Shown piece after piece: positions 8,067-16,007 of a stretch of DNA of 40,290 nt; the first letter of the stretch is position 1; each line of letters begins with the position of its first letter. The DNA is taken from assembly GCA_016192845.1 (NCBI GenBank), contig JACPTI010000005.1, positions 1-40,290 of the forward strand, given 5' to 3'. This DNA is from Acidobacteriota bacterium. Lineage in GTDB: Bacteria > Acidobacteriota > Vicinamibacteria > Vicinamibacterales > UBA2999. The position numbers and the translations under genes are program-made. A model generated the notes under the pieces. The model did no database searches. It was given only the letters and a program-made list of their open reading frames with translations, and was not told where the DNA came from.

Positions 8067-9481
8067 CGGCCGAGGGCCCGCTCCAGCCGCGTCTCCGCGA
8101 GGCGCACGCCCGCAAACGTTCGCGTGCGATCGAGCTCTGCCTGGAGCAGCGCCACCTCCGCGTCGAGCACCTCGGTCTCGGTGGCGACGCCGGCCCGGTA
8201 CCGCTCGGTGACGACACGGCGCGCCTCGGCCGCCGCCCGGACGGCGTCGTCCGCCGCCGCGATCGCGGCGCGGCCGGAATCGAGCTCGACCAGCCGCTGC
8301 TGCAGCTCGAGGGCGAGCACGGAGTCGAACTCCGCGAGGCGGTGCCGCGCGGCGGTGGCGAGGCTGCTCGCCTGCGCCGCTTCGGTCCGGGCGCGGTCGC
8401 CGTCCCAGAGCGGCCACCGCACGGCAACCGTCGCTTCCCACGAGTCGTCCCAGCGCTCGGCGAGCGGAAAGATCCGCCGATTCGGCCGCGCGTAGTCGAA
8501 CCCGCCGGTGACGGCAACCGTCGGCCGGCGGCCCGCCTCCGCCGCCGCGCGCTCGAAATCGGCCGCCTGAACCCGCTGCTCGAGCGACCGCCGCTCGTTG
8601 CGCAGTGCCCGCGCCTCCGCCAGCAGACTCACGAGCGGCACCGGCGCAGCGGGGGGCAGATCGAGGACCTCCACCGGTTCGATCGGCTGCAGCAGCTCGG
8701 CGCCGATGAGGCGCGCGAGCTCCGCCGAGGCGAGCGCCTGCTGGTTCTGCGCCTCGATGAGCAGCATCCGCTGGCGCGACTGCTGCGCCTCGGCGGAAGC
8801 CACCTCGTTGGGCGGCACCAGCCCGGCCTTCAGGCGCTCGCGCACGTCGCGGAGGTTCGCGTCGCTCCGGGCTAGGCTCCGGGTGAGCACATCGGCGGTC
8901 GCGCGTGCGGTGACGAGCGCCCAGAACGCGCGCGTCACCTCCAGGCGCAGGTCCGCCCGGGCCGCGGCGACGTCGGCGGCGGCGGCCGATGCCTCGGCGC
9001 GCGCCGCGCGCTCCAGCGCATCGGTGCGCCCGCCGCTGTAGATCGGCCACTGAAGGTCCACGCGGGTAAGGAAGTTGTCAGGAGCGTCGGGATACAGGAC
9101 GCGGGGCACGCCGGTCGCCGTCGGCACGACGAACTCGGTGATGTGGTTGATCCTGCCGTAGCTCCCCTGGAGCGCGACGATCGGCCGATCGGCCGCCTCA
9201 CGCACGGCCACGGCGTCCTCGGCCGCGGCCGCGCGCGCCCGCGCCTCCGCCAGGCGGTGGCTCGCCGCCACCGCCCGCATGCGCGCATCGTCGAGGGACA
9301 GGCGCAGCGGCGTGAGATCTTGCGCCGCCGCGCTGCTCCCAAGGACACAAAGACGGACGGCCACGAAGGACACAAAGACCACCAAGGATTTCTTGTACTT
9401 CGTGTTCCTGGTGTCCTTGGTGACCTTTGTGGCCTTTGTGGCCAAAGCCGTCTTTGTGTTCTTGAGAGTATTCATCATCAT
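8063..9481 (-). CDS. TolC-family outer-membrane efflux protein with repeat-derived signal peptide
   Basis: This 472-residue protein has the two OEP repeats of TolC-type channels: RLSLDDARMRAVAASHRLAEARA, a long alpha-helical DLRLEVTRAFWALVTARATADVL stretch, and a second helical hairpin from about residue 300. The ATG at 9481 overlaps the stop of the upstream ATPase (ATGA). The first 50 or so residues are unusual: a Lys/Thr/Asn-rich n-region (NTLKNTKTALATKATK) and a hydrophobic core (SLVVFVSFVAVRLCVL) ending SSAAAQD, both encoded by the two arms of one DNA inverted repeat (9341-9463). It should form the outer-membrane exit duct for the exporter, linked by the HlyD adaptor. Confidence 0.9.
   Translation of the reverse strand: MMMNTLKNTKTALATKATKVTKDTRNTKYKKSLVVFVSFVAVRLCVLGSSAAAQDLTPLRLSLDDARMRAVAASHRLAEARARAAAAEDAVAVREAADRPIVALQGSYGRINHITEFVVPTATGVPRVLYPDAPDNFLTRVDLQWPIYSGGRTDALERAARAEASAAAADVAAARADLRLEVTRAFWALVTARATADVLTRSLARSDANLRDVRERLKAGLVPPNEVASAEAQQSRQRMLLIEAQNQQALASAELARLIGAELLQPIEPVEVLDLPPAAPVPLVSLLAEARALRNERRSLEQRVQAADFERAAAEAGRRPTVAVTGGFDYARPNRRIFPLAERWDDSWEATVAVRWPLWDGDRARTEAAQASSLATAARHRLAEFDSVLALELQQRLVELDSGRAAIAAADDAVRAAAEARRVVTERYRAGVATETEVLDAEVALLQAELDRTRTFAGVRLAETRLERALGR
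9341..9463. repeat. CACAAAG/CACGAAG inverted repeat inside the TolC signal-peptide coding region
   Basis: The left arm (AAGGACACAAAGACGG..., then GGCCACGAAGGACACAAAG) and the right arm (ending CCGTCTTTGTGTTCTT) are complementary over about 50 bases with small gaps. The loop is about 15-20 bases. The whole element lies within the first 47 codons of the TolC-family gene on the minus strand. A relative sits at the same place in the M16 gene at 31096-31194. Confidence 0.85.
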
Positions 9482-10209
9482 GATGCGACCTGCTTCGCTA
9501 AGAGATTGATGAAGACGTCCTCGAGCGACGGTGTGCCTTCGGCGGCGGCGCGCAGCCGCGACGGGTCGTCGCTGGCGAGCAGGCGCCCCTCGTGGAGGAG
9601 CGCCACGCGGGTGCACCGCTCCGCCTCGTCCAGGTATGGCGTCGACATCACAATCGTGATCCCCTGCGAGAGAAATTCCGAAAGCAGCTTCCAGAACTCG
9701 CGCCGCGACACCGGATCGACGCCCGTCGTCGGCTCGTCGAGCAGGAGCAGCTCGGGCTGGTGCACGAGCGTGCAGACGAGCGCCAGCTTCTGCTTCATGC
9801 CGCCGGACAGCCGGTCGGCCAGCCGCGCGCGAAACGGCGCGAGCTGCGTCATCTCGAGCAGCTGGTTGCGGCGCCGGTGGTAGTCGCGGACGCCGTGCAC
9901 CTCGGCAAAGAACGCGACGTTTTCATCCACCGTCAGGTCGCCGTAGAGGCTGAAGCGCTGCGACAGATAGCCGACGCGCTCGGTGACGTGGCGGTGCTCG
10001 CGGACCGGATCGCGGCCGAGGACGCGCACCTGGCCGGCGTCGGCGCGGATCAACCCGCACATCAGGCGGATGGCGGTCGTCTTGCCGGCGCCATCGGATC
10101 CGATCAGCCCGAACATCTCGCCGCGCCGGACGTCGAAGCTCACCCCGTCGAGCGCCCGCGTCGCGCCGTACCGCTTCTGAACGCCGGCCAACTGGATGGC
10201 AGTGGTCAT
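9478..10209 (-). CDS. ABC transporter ATPase (equivalent to N-terminal half of YbhF), H-loop His missing
   Basis: This 243-residue ATPase has Walker A GSDGAGKTT, signature LSGGMKQKLAL and Walker B LLLLDEPTTGVD. The switch-loop histidine expected after Walker B is replaced: the segment reads IVMSTPYLDEAERC where active subunits read TTHYLDEAE. This suggests a degenerate catalytic site, as in heterodimeric ABC exporters with one consensus and one non-consensus site. I recall a similar STxYxDEAERC form in the first half of E. coli YbhF, but did not check it. It overlaps the HlyD gene by ATGA at its start and TolC by ATGA at its end. Confidence 0.88.
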   Translation of the reverse strand: MTTAIQLAGVQKRYGATRALDGVSFDVRRGEMFGLIGSDGAGKTTAIRLMCGLIRADAGQVRVLGRDPVREHRHVTERVGYLSQRFSLYGDLTVDENVAFFAEVHGVRDYHRRRNQLLEMTQLAPFRARLADRLSGGMKQKLALVCTLVHQPELLLLDEPTTGVDPVSRREFWKLLSEFLSQGITIVMSTPYLDEAERCTRVALLHEGRLLASDDPSRLRAAAEGTPSLEDVFINLLAKQVAS

Positions 10210-11213
10210 GGGAGCGTCAGCTCCGCATCGACGGGCATGCCGACCTTGAGCGTGCCGGCGCGGTTGTCGACCGCCACCTTGATGCGGTAGACGAGCTTGG
10301 AGCGCTCGTCGGCCGTCTGGACGTTCCGCGGCGTGAACTCCGCCTGCGGGGAGATGTAGGTGACTTTCCCCGGAACGCGGTCGCCGGCGTCGGTCAGGAT
10401 CGTCGCCGCCTGGCCGAGCTTCACGCGCGGCACGAGCGGCTCCGGCACGAACAGGTTCGCCCAGGCGTTGTCCAGGTCGGTGACCACGACGAGCGGCATG
10501 CGCGGCGCCACGACCTCCCCCGCATCGGCGAGCTTCTGCGTCACGATGCCGGCCACCGGCGACACGACGGTGGCGTCGGCGCGGGCCTTCTCGAGCACGG
10601 CGATCTGCGCGTCGGCGACGGCCACGCGGGCGCGCGCCGCATCGAGCTCCTCGCGCGTCGCGCCCGCGCGCAGGCGCGCCAGCACCTCACGGGCGGCGGT
10701 GGCGCGCTCCTCGGCCCCCCGCACGCGCTCCTTCGCCACATCGACCCGCGCCTCCGCGTCGTCGCGCTGCTTCTGCGATCCGGCGTTGGCGCGGAGGAGC
10801 GCCTCGAACCGGGCGAGGTCCGTCTCGGCCGGCTTCAGCTCTGCCGCGGCGGCCGCCGCTTCGGCCGTCGCGGCGTCGACCTGGGCCTGCGCCTGGCGGA
10901 GATCCTCGGAGCGCGCGCCCGCCAGCAGGAACCGCAGCTGGGCGTCGACAGCGGCACGATCGGCGCGGGCGCGCGCGATCTGCAGCTCGACGTCGCGCGT
11001 GTCGAGCCGCGCGACGAGGTCGCCCACGCCGACGCGGTCGCCTTCGGCGACCCGCAGCTCGAGCAGGCGCCCGCCCACGTCGGGCGCGAGCTGGACCTCG
11101 GTGGCTTCGACGTGCCCCGACACGCGTATCGTGTTCGGCGGCTCTGGCGCCTCGCAGCCGGCCGCCGCCACGAGCGCGGCGCCGATGACGGACCATGCGC
11201 CTCTCGTCTTCAT
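10206..11213 (-). CDS. HlyD-family periplasmic adaptor, lipoprotein (YbhG-like)
   Basis: This 335-residue membrane-fusion protein links an inner-membrane ABC exporter to TolC. The N-terminus MKTRGAWSVIGAALVAAAGC carries a lipobox (AAGC, Cys20), so it is probably a lipoprotein. A split biotinyl-lipoyl domain follows: VSGHVEATEVQLAPDVGGRL with VAEGDRVGVGDLVARLDT, and later VVSPVAGIVTQKLADAGEVV. Between the two halves is a long Ala/Arg/Glu-rich helical hairpin (about residues 80-210). A beta-barrel region ends near GTLKVGMPVDAELTLP. Its ATG overlaps the TetR stop (ATGA). Confidence 0.9.
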   Translation of the reverse strand: MKTRGAWSVIGAALVAAAGCEAPEPPNTIRVSGHVEATEVQLAPDVGGRLLELRVAEGDRVGVGDLVARLDTRDVELQIARARADRAAVDAQLRFLLAGARSEDLRQAQAQVDAATAEAAAAAAELKPAETDLARFEALLRANAGSQKQRDDAEARVDVAKERVRGAEERATAAREVLARLRAGATREELDAARARVAVADAQIAVLEKARADATVVSPVAGIVTQKLADAGEVVAPRMPLVVVTDLDNAWANLFVPEPLVPRVKLGQAATILTDAGDRVPGKVTYISPQAEFTPRNVQTADERSKLVYRIKVAVDNRAGTLKVGMPVDAELTLP

Positions 11214-11839
11214 GTGTGTCTCCGGAGCATGGCACGTGCCGACGTCTGCACGTGCCGGATGAACTCGTCCACGTCGCGCGGCGCCGCCGCGGCAAGGCCG
11301 TGCACGCTCTTGCGCTGCACGATGACCCGCTGGCGCGCAAAGAAGATCAGGATCGAGGGAAGGATCATCAGATAGGTGAGGAGCGGATCCGCGTCGCGGA
11401 ACGTCCCCTCGCGCTGGCCCTGCGTGATGACGTCGCGTACGGTGAGGAACACGGCGTTCATCATCCCGAGCGTCGCGTCGTCGATGTGCGCGGCGCCGGA
11501 GGCGAGCTCCCGCAGCATGATGGGCGGAAACCAGGGGCGGGCGGCCGCTTCTTCCACGATGGCGGCGATCCAGGCGTCGAGCTTCGCGTCGGCGGGGGCG
11601 CTGCCGTCAGCGATGGCGCGCGTGCGGACGCCCACGGCGCGGAGCATGTCGCGGAGCACTTCGATGTAGAGCTCCAGCTTGCTCCGGTAGTGGTAGTAGA
11701 GCATCGCCTTGTTGACGCGCGCGCGGGCGGCGATGCGGTCGACGCGCGCGGCCTCGAAGCCGCGCTCGGCGAACTCCTGCGCCGCCGCCCGGAAGACGGC
11801 CGCCTGCGACTCGCCCGGGGTGCGCCTCTTGTTAACCAA
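11210..11839 (-). CDS. TetR-family transcriptional regulator of the efflux operon, TTG start
   Basis: This 209-residue repressor has an N-terminal helix-turn-helix, AVFRAAAQEFAERGFEAARVDRIAARARVN, continuing to KAMLYYHYRSKLELY, the standard TetR recognition layout. The C-terminal domain is divergent and binds an unknown ligand. The only start codon between the upstream in-frame stop (TAG, which directly precedes it) and the conserved HTH is a TTG at 11839. That TTG lies within an 18-base palindrome (11833-11850), the likely operator, so repressor binding would block its own transcription. It is the first gene of the operon, so the efflux genes are probably induced when the regulator binds the exported compound. 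Confidence 0.85.
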   Translation of the reverse strand: MVNKRRTPGESQAAVFRAAAQEFAERGFEAARVDRIAARARVNKAMLYYHYRSKLELYIEVLRDMLRAVGVRTRAIADGSAPADAKLDAWIAAIVEEAAARPWFPPIMLRELASGAAHIDDATLGMMNAVFLTVRDVITQGQREGTFRDADPLLTYLMILPSILIFFARQRVIVQRKSVHGLAAAAPRDVDEFIRHVQTSARAMLRRHT

Positions 11840-11850
11840 CTAGTTAGTTA
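11833..11850. promoter_or_regulatory. Probable TetR operator palindrome
   Basis: TAACCAACTAGTTAGTTA is palindromic around ACTAGT except for one pair. It overlaps the TTG start of the TetR gene and lies 54 bases before the divergent epimerase gene. A possible minus-strand -10 box, TACTAA (11848-11853), overlaps its right edge, so binding would occlude RNA polymerase. This low-GC patch in high-GC DNA is the only clear dyad in the intergenic region. Confidence 0.65.
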
Positions 11851-11904
11851 GTAGATCGGGCGCGCCCCGATGTCAACCACCCGGTCCGTATACCATTCCA
11901 CGAC

Positions 11905-12789
11905 ATGCGCATCGTCGTCGCCGGCGGGACCGGCTTCCTGGGATCGGCCCTCGTGGAACGCCTCCAGAAGGATGGCCATACGGCGGTGGTCCTCACGAGG
12001 CAGCCGTCCAGGAACCATCACCTCCGCTGGGACCCCTACGGCCCTATCACCCAGTGGGTGCACGTGCTCGAAGAGGCCGACGCCGTAGTCAACCTGGCGG
12101 GCGCGCCAATCAACAAGCGCTGGACGGCGGCCCACAAGCGCGCCATGTGGAACAGCCGCGTGCACGTGACCCGGTCGCTCGTCGCGGGGATGAAAAGCGT
12201 GCGGCACATCCCGCCGGTGCTCATCAACGCGTCCGCGGTCGGCATCTACGGCCCGCGGGGCGACGATCCGCTCACCGAGGAGAGCGGCGCCGGAACGGGA
12301 TTCCTCGCGGGCCTCGGCGTCGCCTGGGAGAAGGAGGCGCTGGCCGCCGGGCCGGAGGCGCGCGTCGTGCTGCTGCGGAGCGGGATCGTGCTCGCCCGCG
12401 ACGGCGGCGCGCTGCCACAGCTCGCGCTCCCGTTCCGGCTGTTCGTGGGCGGGCCGATCGGATCAGGCCGGCAGTACATCTCCTGGATTCATAGGGACGA
12501 CTGGACGGCCCTGGTGCTGTGGGGGCTGACGAATGCGGCCGTGTCGGGACCGCTCAACGCGACGGCGCCGAACCCGGTCATGAGCCTGGAGTTCGCGCAT
12601 ACGCTGGGACGGGTGCTGCGGCGTCCCGCGTTCATGCCGACGCCCGGTTTCGCCCTGCGGCTGGTGCTCGGCGAGATGGCCGATGCCTTGCTGGCCAGCC
12701 AGCGCGTCTTTCCGGAAAAGGCCCACTTATTCGGTTTCGAGTTCTGGTATCCGCTGCTCGAGCCGGCATTGCGCGCGATCTACGGCTGA
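11905..12789 (+). CDS. TIGR01777 family NAD(P)-dependent epimerase (SDR39U1-like)
   Basis: This 294-residue extended short-chain dehydrogenase-like protein has the Rossmann motif MRIVVAGGTGFLGSAL at its start, then WDPYGPITQWVHVLEEADAV and VNLAGAPINKRWTAAHKR, the hallmark of TIGR01777 proteins. LINASAVGIYGPRGDD and ISWIHRDDW follow, and a C-terminal RRPAFMPTPGFALRLVLGEMAD region matches the DUF1731 tail. The reaction is unknown for bacterial members. A -10-like TATACC (11889-11894) precedes the ATG by 10 bases, which fits a nearly leaderless mRNA. It is divergent from the TetR gene, and its 3' end overlaps the degraded gene on the other strand by 63 bases. Confidence 0.88.
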   Translation: MRIVVAGGTGFLGSALVERLQKDGHTAVVLTRQPSRNHHLRWDPYGPITQWVHVLEEADAVVNLAGAPINKRWTAAHKRAMWNSRVHVTRSLVAGMKSVRHIPPVLINASAVGIYGPRGDDPLTEESGAGTGFLAGLGVAWEKEALAAGPEARVVLLRSGIVLARDGGALPQLALPFRLFVGGPIGSGRQYISWIHRDDWTALVLWGLTNAAVSGPLNATAPNPVMSLEFAHTLGRVLRRPAFMPTPGFALRLVLGEMADALLASQRVFPEKAHLFGFEFWYPLLEPALRAIYG

Positions 12790-13452
12790 CGCCGGGCTGG
12801 TCGCGGCCCGCTCGAAGCACCCCAACGCGCAACGTCCGCGCGACGATACCCCACCTCCACCCCACCGCGCACGCGTGCGCGGCGGGGACCCCGCCTCGAT
12901 TGCGGCCGCGTGACACCGGATGCGCGGGTCCGCGGTGCCCGTGCGCAGCGCCTGCACCGAGGCCGCGCGAGCCTCCGCAAACCGGCCGGCCTGAAAGTAG
13001 GCCCACGCCAGCGTATCCATGGTGACGATGTCGGAACGGTCCCGCGCCGCCCGCTCGGCCAGCCGAACGGCTTCTGCGATCTTCAGGCCGCGCTCCGCGA
13101 GCATCCGTGCCAGCGCGCCGGGCTGCGGCTCCTCCAGCTTCCACCCCTCGCGCTCGAGCGCCTCGGCTCGGGCGTACATCTCGTCCGCCCCGCGCGCGTC
13201 GCCGGTGCGCGCGAGCAGGTCGCCGATCGCGGCGGCGACCTCCGGCGTAGGCGCCTCGTTCAGTGGAATGAAGTTCGAGATCAGCACCACCCGGTCCCGA
13301 CGTTCGGGGCTGACGAACGCGTAGAGGTCGGTATTGTCAGCAAGCGGATCCTGGCTGATGAGCGGGGCCTCGCGGTGGCTCGAGGCTCTTGTCGCCGTCA
13401 TGAACGGGACCGCCACGAGGAATGCAATCGCGGCGCAGGCAAGCTTCTTCAC
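12727..13452 (-). CDS. DUF4331-TPR chimera, probable deletion relic
   Basis: This 241-residue reading frame joins pieces of two unrelated proteins. Residues 1-64 (GTG start at 13452 with GGGAGGT before it) are a signal peptide plus the opening of a DUF4331 protein, ASSHREAPLISQDPLADN then TDLYAFVSPERRDRVVLIS; such proteins are usually several hundred residues long. From about residue 67 it becomes a TPR-type helical protein: PTPEVAAAIGDLLARTGDAR, then ERAARDRSDIVTMDTLAWAY and FQAGRFAEARAASVQALRTG. The last 60 or so residues are Gly/Arg-rich, look out of frame and overrun the convergent epimerase gene. I infer an in-frame deletion fusing a DUF4331 gene to a following TPR gene, plus loss of the native end. 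It may be non-functional, or an assembly error. It lies 45 bases after the anti-sigma gene. Confidence 0.6.
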   Translation of the reverse strand: MKKLACAAIAFLVAVPFMTATRASSHREAPLISQDPLADNTDLYAFVSPERRDRVVLISNFIPLNEAPTPEVAAAIGDLLARTGDARGADEMYARAEALEREGWKLEEPQPGALARMLAERGLKIAEAVRLAERAARDRSDIVTMDTLAWAYFQAGRFAEARAASVQALRTGTADPRIRCHAAAIEAGSPPRTRARWGGGGVSSRGRCALGCFERAATSPASAVDRAQCRLEQRIPELETE

Positions 13453-13497
13453 GTAGCACCTCCCGAAGGCGTCTACGGACAGAAGCGCCGGTTGGAT

Positions 13498-14304
13498 CTA
13501 CGAAGCCGCTCCCGGCTTGCCGACCAGATAGATGGCGCCGGTCGGGGCGGGGACGCCGCCCGCCGGCTCGATCGAGACCGCGACCGCTGCCGGCGGTGGA
13601 ATGTCCGGCGGCGTGTTGAAGTACGACTGTCCTGCGCCGGCGGGATCCGGCGTCAGCAGCCCGGCGCTGATGGGCGCCTGGGCGGCGGGAACGACCCACA
13701 CCTGATACACGCGCCCGGCGGGCAGCGGCGGCAGGTTGGATGCCGTGAACACCATCCCGCGCGCGCGGCTCCAGAGCGCGCGCGCCGTCGCCTGCGGCGC
13801 GGGCGCCTGGCCGGCAAGATCGATGCGAACCAGATCGGGCGCGGCGAGCACGCCCATCGCCGACTGCAGCTCCGTGTTGACGCGTCGTGCGTCGGCCACC
13901 GCTGTTTCAGCGGCCGACGCCTGCAGGAGCGCCTGCTCGAGCCGTTCTTCGAGCACGGTCACACGCACCTGCAGCCGCGCGGCATAGACGCCGATCCCGA
14001 TCGTGAGCACCAACAGGGCGGCGATGGGCAGCCACTGGCCGAGGCCCGCGGGCGCGCGCGCCCGCGTCGCCGCCGGCTGCGCCTGGAAGGCGCCCAGTAC
14101 GCGCCGCCGCAGCTCCGGCGGCGGCGTGCGGTCGGGCACGCTGCGGGCGAGCGCTTCGGTGACGCGGCCGAGCGCGCGGACTTCGGCCGCGCAGTCCTCG
14201 CACGCGGCGAGGTGGGCCTCGAAGGAAACCCGATCATCCGGATCAAGACTGCCGAGCACGTACGCGCCGGCGTGCGCCTTGAGATCGTCGTGCGACGGAT
14301 TCAT
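13498..14304 (-). CDS. Anti-sigma factor, RskA-type with zinc-finger N-terminus
   Basis: This 268-residue single-pass membrane protein probably binds the ECF sigma factor encoded immediately upstream. The N-terminal anti-sigma domain has the Cys pair in [18 protein letters not shown] with upstream His residues (ZAS-like pattern). One membrane helix, [19 protein letters not shown], lies near residue 90, followed by a short coiled-coil. The periplasmic part ends in an RskA (anti-sigma-K) domain with [16 protein letters not shown] and a terminal [11 protein letters not shown]. The ATG overlaps the sigma gene stop (ATGA), which would keep the two proteins in balance. Confidence 0.88.
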   Translation of the reverse strand: MNPSHDDLKAHAGAYVLGSLDPDDRVSFEAHLAACEDCAAEVRALGRVTEALARSVPDRTPPPELRRRVLGAFQAQPAATRARAPAGLGQWLPIAALLVLTIGIGVYAARLQVRVTVLEERLEQALLQASAAETAVADARRVNTELQSAMGVLAAPDLVRIDLAGQAPAPQATARALWSRARGMVFTASNLPPLPAGRVYQVWVVPAAQAPISAGLLTPDPAGAGQSYFNTPPDIPPPAAVAVSIEPAGGVPAPTGAIYLVGKPGAAS

Positions 14305-14912
14305 GGTCGTTCTTCCGCGAGCGCGTCCCGCAGCTTCAGCAGTCCGAGACGGATGCGGGTCTTGACGGTGCCGAGCGGCTCCTCGAGCCGATCGGCGATT
14401 TCGCGCTGCGTCAACCCTTCGTAGTACGCCAGCTCGATCGCCAAGCGCTGCAGCAGCGGCAGCTCGCCGAGCGCCTGCCGCACCCGGCGCGCCTGCTCGG
14501 CGTCGAGCAATTCGGCGGCCAGGTCCCGCATTGCGGCCGGAACGCCGGTCAGCTGATCCCCGCCGAGCGCCTGCGGCTCCGGGCGGGCCTGCCGCGCGCG
14601 GAGCCTGTCAATCGCCCGCGTCCGCGCCATCATGAGCAGCCACGCCCCTACGGCGCCCCGCGACGGATCGTAGCGCGACGCCTGCTGCCACGCCTGCGCG
14701 AACACTTCCTGCACCACGTCTTCCGCATCGCCTTCGTCGGAGACGATGCGGAGGACGAGCGAATACACCGCACGGGCGTGCCGATCGTAGAGGCGCGCGG
14801 CCGCCTCGCCGTCGCCGGAGGCGAGGCGGCGGAGGCAGTCGCGATCCTCGGCCTGCGCCTCCGCCGTCTCGGATCGGAACGCCGCCACGGCCGCCAGCAG
14901 TCCCATCACCAC
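14301..14912 (-). CDS. ECF RNA polymerase sigma factor (SigK-like)
   Basis: This protein has about 203 residues. Region 2 is visible in [20 protein letters not shown] then [20 protein letters not shown] and [18 protein letters not shown]. Region 4 is visible in [20 protein letters not shown] and [20 protein letters not shown]. The start is uncertain among GTG 14912, GTG 14909 and ATG 14906; no clear ribosome site is seen. It is paired with an RskA-type anti-sigma factor through a 4-base overlap. Likely targets are its own operon and perhaps the divergent TonB-type gene, which has a possible ECF promoter in the 78-base gap. Confidence 0.9.
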   Translation of the reverse strand: MVMGLLAAVAAFRSETAEAQAEDRDCLRRLASGDGEAAARLYDRHARAVYSLVLRIVSDEGDAEDVVQEVFAQAWQQASRYDPSRGAVGAWLLMMARTRAIDRLRARQARPEPQALGGDQLTGVPAAMRDLAAELLDAEQARRVRQALGELPLLQRLAIELAYYEGLTQREIADRLEEPLGTVKTRIRLGLLKLRDALAEERP

Positions 14913-14950
14913 GTCTTACGCGCGCCGAGCGCGACCGGATGGTATCACGC

Positions 14951-14977
14951 GGAAATCCAGCGGCCCGGCCGGTCCGT
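14951..14977 (+). promoter_or_regulatory. Possible ECF-type promoter before the TonB-type gene
   Basis: GGAAAT (14951-14956) followed after 18 bases by CGT (14975-14977) resembles ECF promoters (GGAAC-type -35, CGT-type -10). It lies just before the ATG at 14991 and next to an ECF sigma gene. The match is short and the spacing is slightly long, so this is only a suggestion. Confidence 0.25.
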
Positions 14978-14990
14978 AGAAACCTGGTAC

Positions 14991-15988
14991 ATGGCCAGAA
15001 TCCACCTTCTCCTTGCGGCCATGCTCCTGGTCCTGTGCGGGCGGGCGGCGGCCGCCGAGCGGCCGCTGGTGGCCGGACACGTAAGAGACGACTCGGGCCA
15101 CATGCTGCCCGGGATCTCCGTGCGGCTTCACGCGCCGGACGGTCCGGTGGTCGAAACCGCCACCGACGAGTCCGGATGGTATCGGCTCGACGCGGCACCC
15201 GGACCATACGAACTCCGGTTTTCACTCGTGAACTTCGGCGAGGTGACGAAACATATCGTGGTGGCCGCGGACGTGCCCCTGACGGTCAACGCCGTCCTGC
15301 CGCTGGCGTTCACCGCCGACGACGTCGTGACCGGCCGTCGCACGTTCCGCAGCATCGGCGAGGTGCCCGACCCGGCGGAGAACCTGATCGGTGTGGCGGG
15401 CGCTGCCTCCGAGGGGCCATCACCGCGAAACAGCTTCAGGGCCGGGGGTTCGCGCGCCCCGCCGAAGTCCTGGAGACGGTGCCAGGGGTCGTGATCACCC
15501 AGCACAGCGGTGAGGGAAAGGCGAACCAGTACTACCTGCGCGGCTTCAATCTCGATCACGGAACCGACTTTGCGGTGACCGTCGCGGGTGTTCCCGTCAA
15601 CATGCCGACGCACGGCCACGGGCAGGGATGGACGGATCTCAACTTTCTGATTCCGGAGCTCCTCAGCGGCATCCAGTTCAAGAAGGGCCCCTACTACGCC
15701 GAGGAAGGCGACTTTTCGACCGCCGGCGCGGCGAACATCAATTACGTCAGCTTTCTCGAGCGCCCGCTCGTGCGACTGACGGCGGGCGGGGACCGATTCC
15801 GGCGAGTCCTGGCCGCCGCGTCGCCTCGAGTTGGCGCCGGACATCTGCTCGTCGCGCTCGAGACGGGACGGAACGACTACTACTACGTGTCGCGTCTGCG
15901 CGGTGAGCCGGTCGTCGGCGTCGAGGATATCCACACCCACCCGGTGCTGCCGCGCACCGTCCGAGTGAGCGTGCAGTTCGATTTCTGA
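14991..15988 (+). pseudogene. TonB-dependent receptor remnant: frameshift and lost beta-barrel
   Basis: The gene starts at ATG 14991 with a signal peptide and a carboxypeptidase-regulatory-like domain (GHVRDDSGHMLPGISVRLHA, then DESGWYRLDAAPGPYELRF). At 15413-15416 the frame breaks: four G's stand where five would restore continuity. The next frame gives the plug domain (QGRGFARPAEVLETVPGVVI, YYLRGFNLDHGTDF, PTHGHGQGWTDLNFLIPEL). After HLLVALETGRND (around 15875) the sequence jumps straight to a receptor-type C-terminus, YVSRLRGEPVVGVEDIHTHP, ending VSVQFDF. About 400 barrel residues expected from the family are absent. It cannot form a functional barrel. Either the gene has decayed or the assembly collapsed here. 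Confidence 0.75.
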
Positions 15989-16007
15989 TGCGGGCGAGGC
16001 GCCCGAC

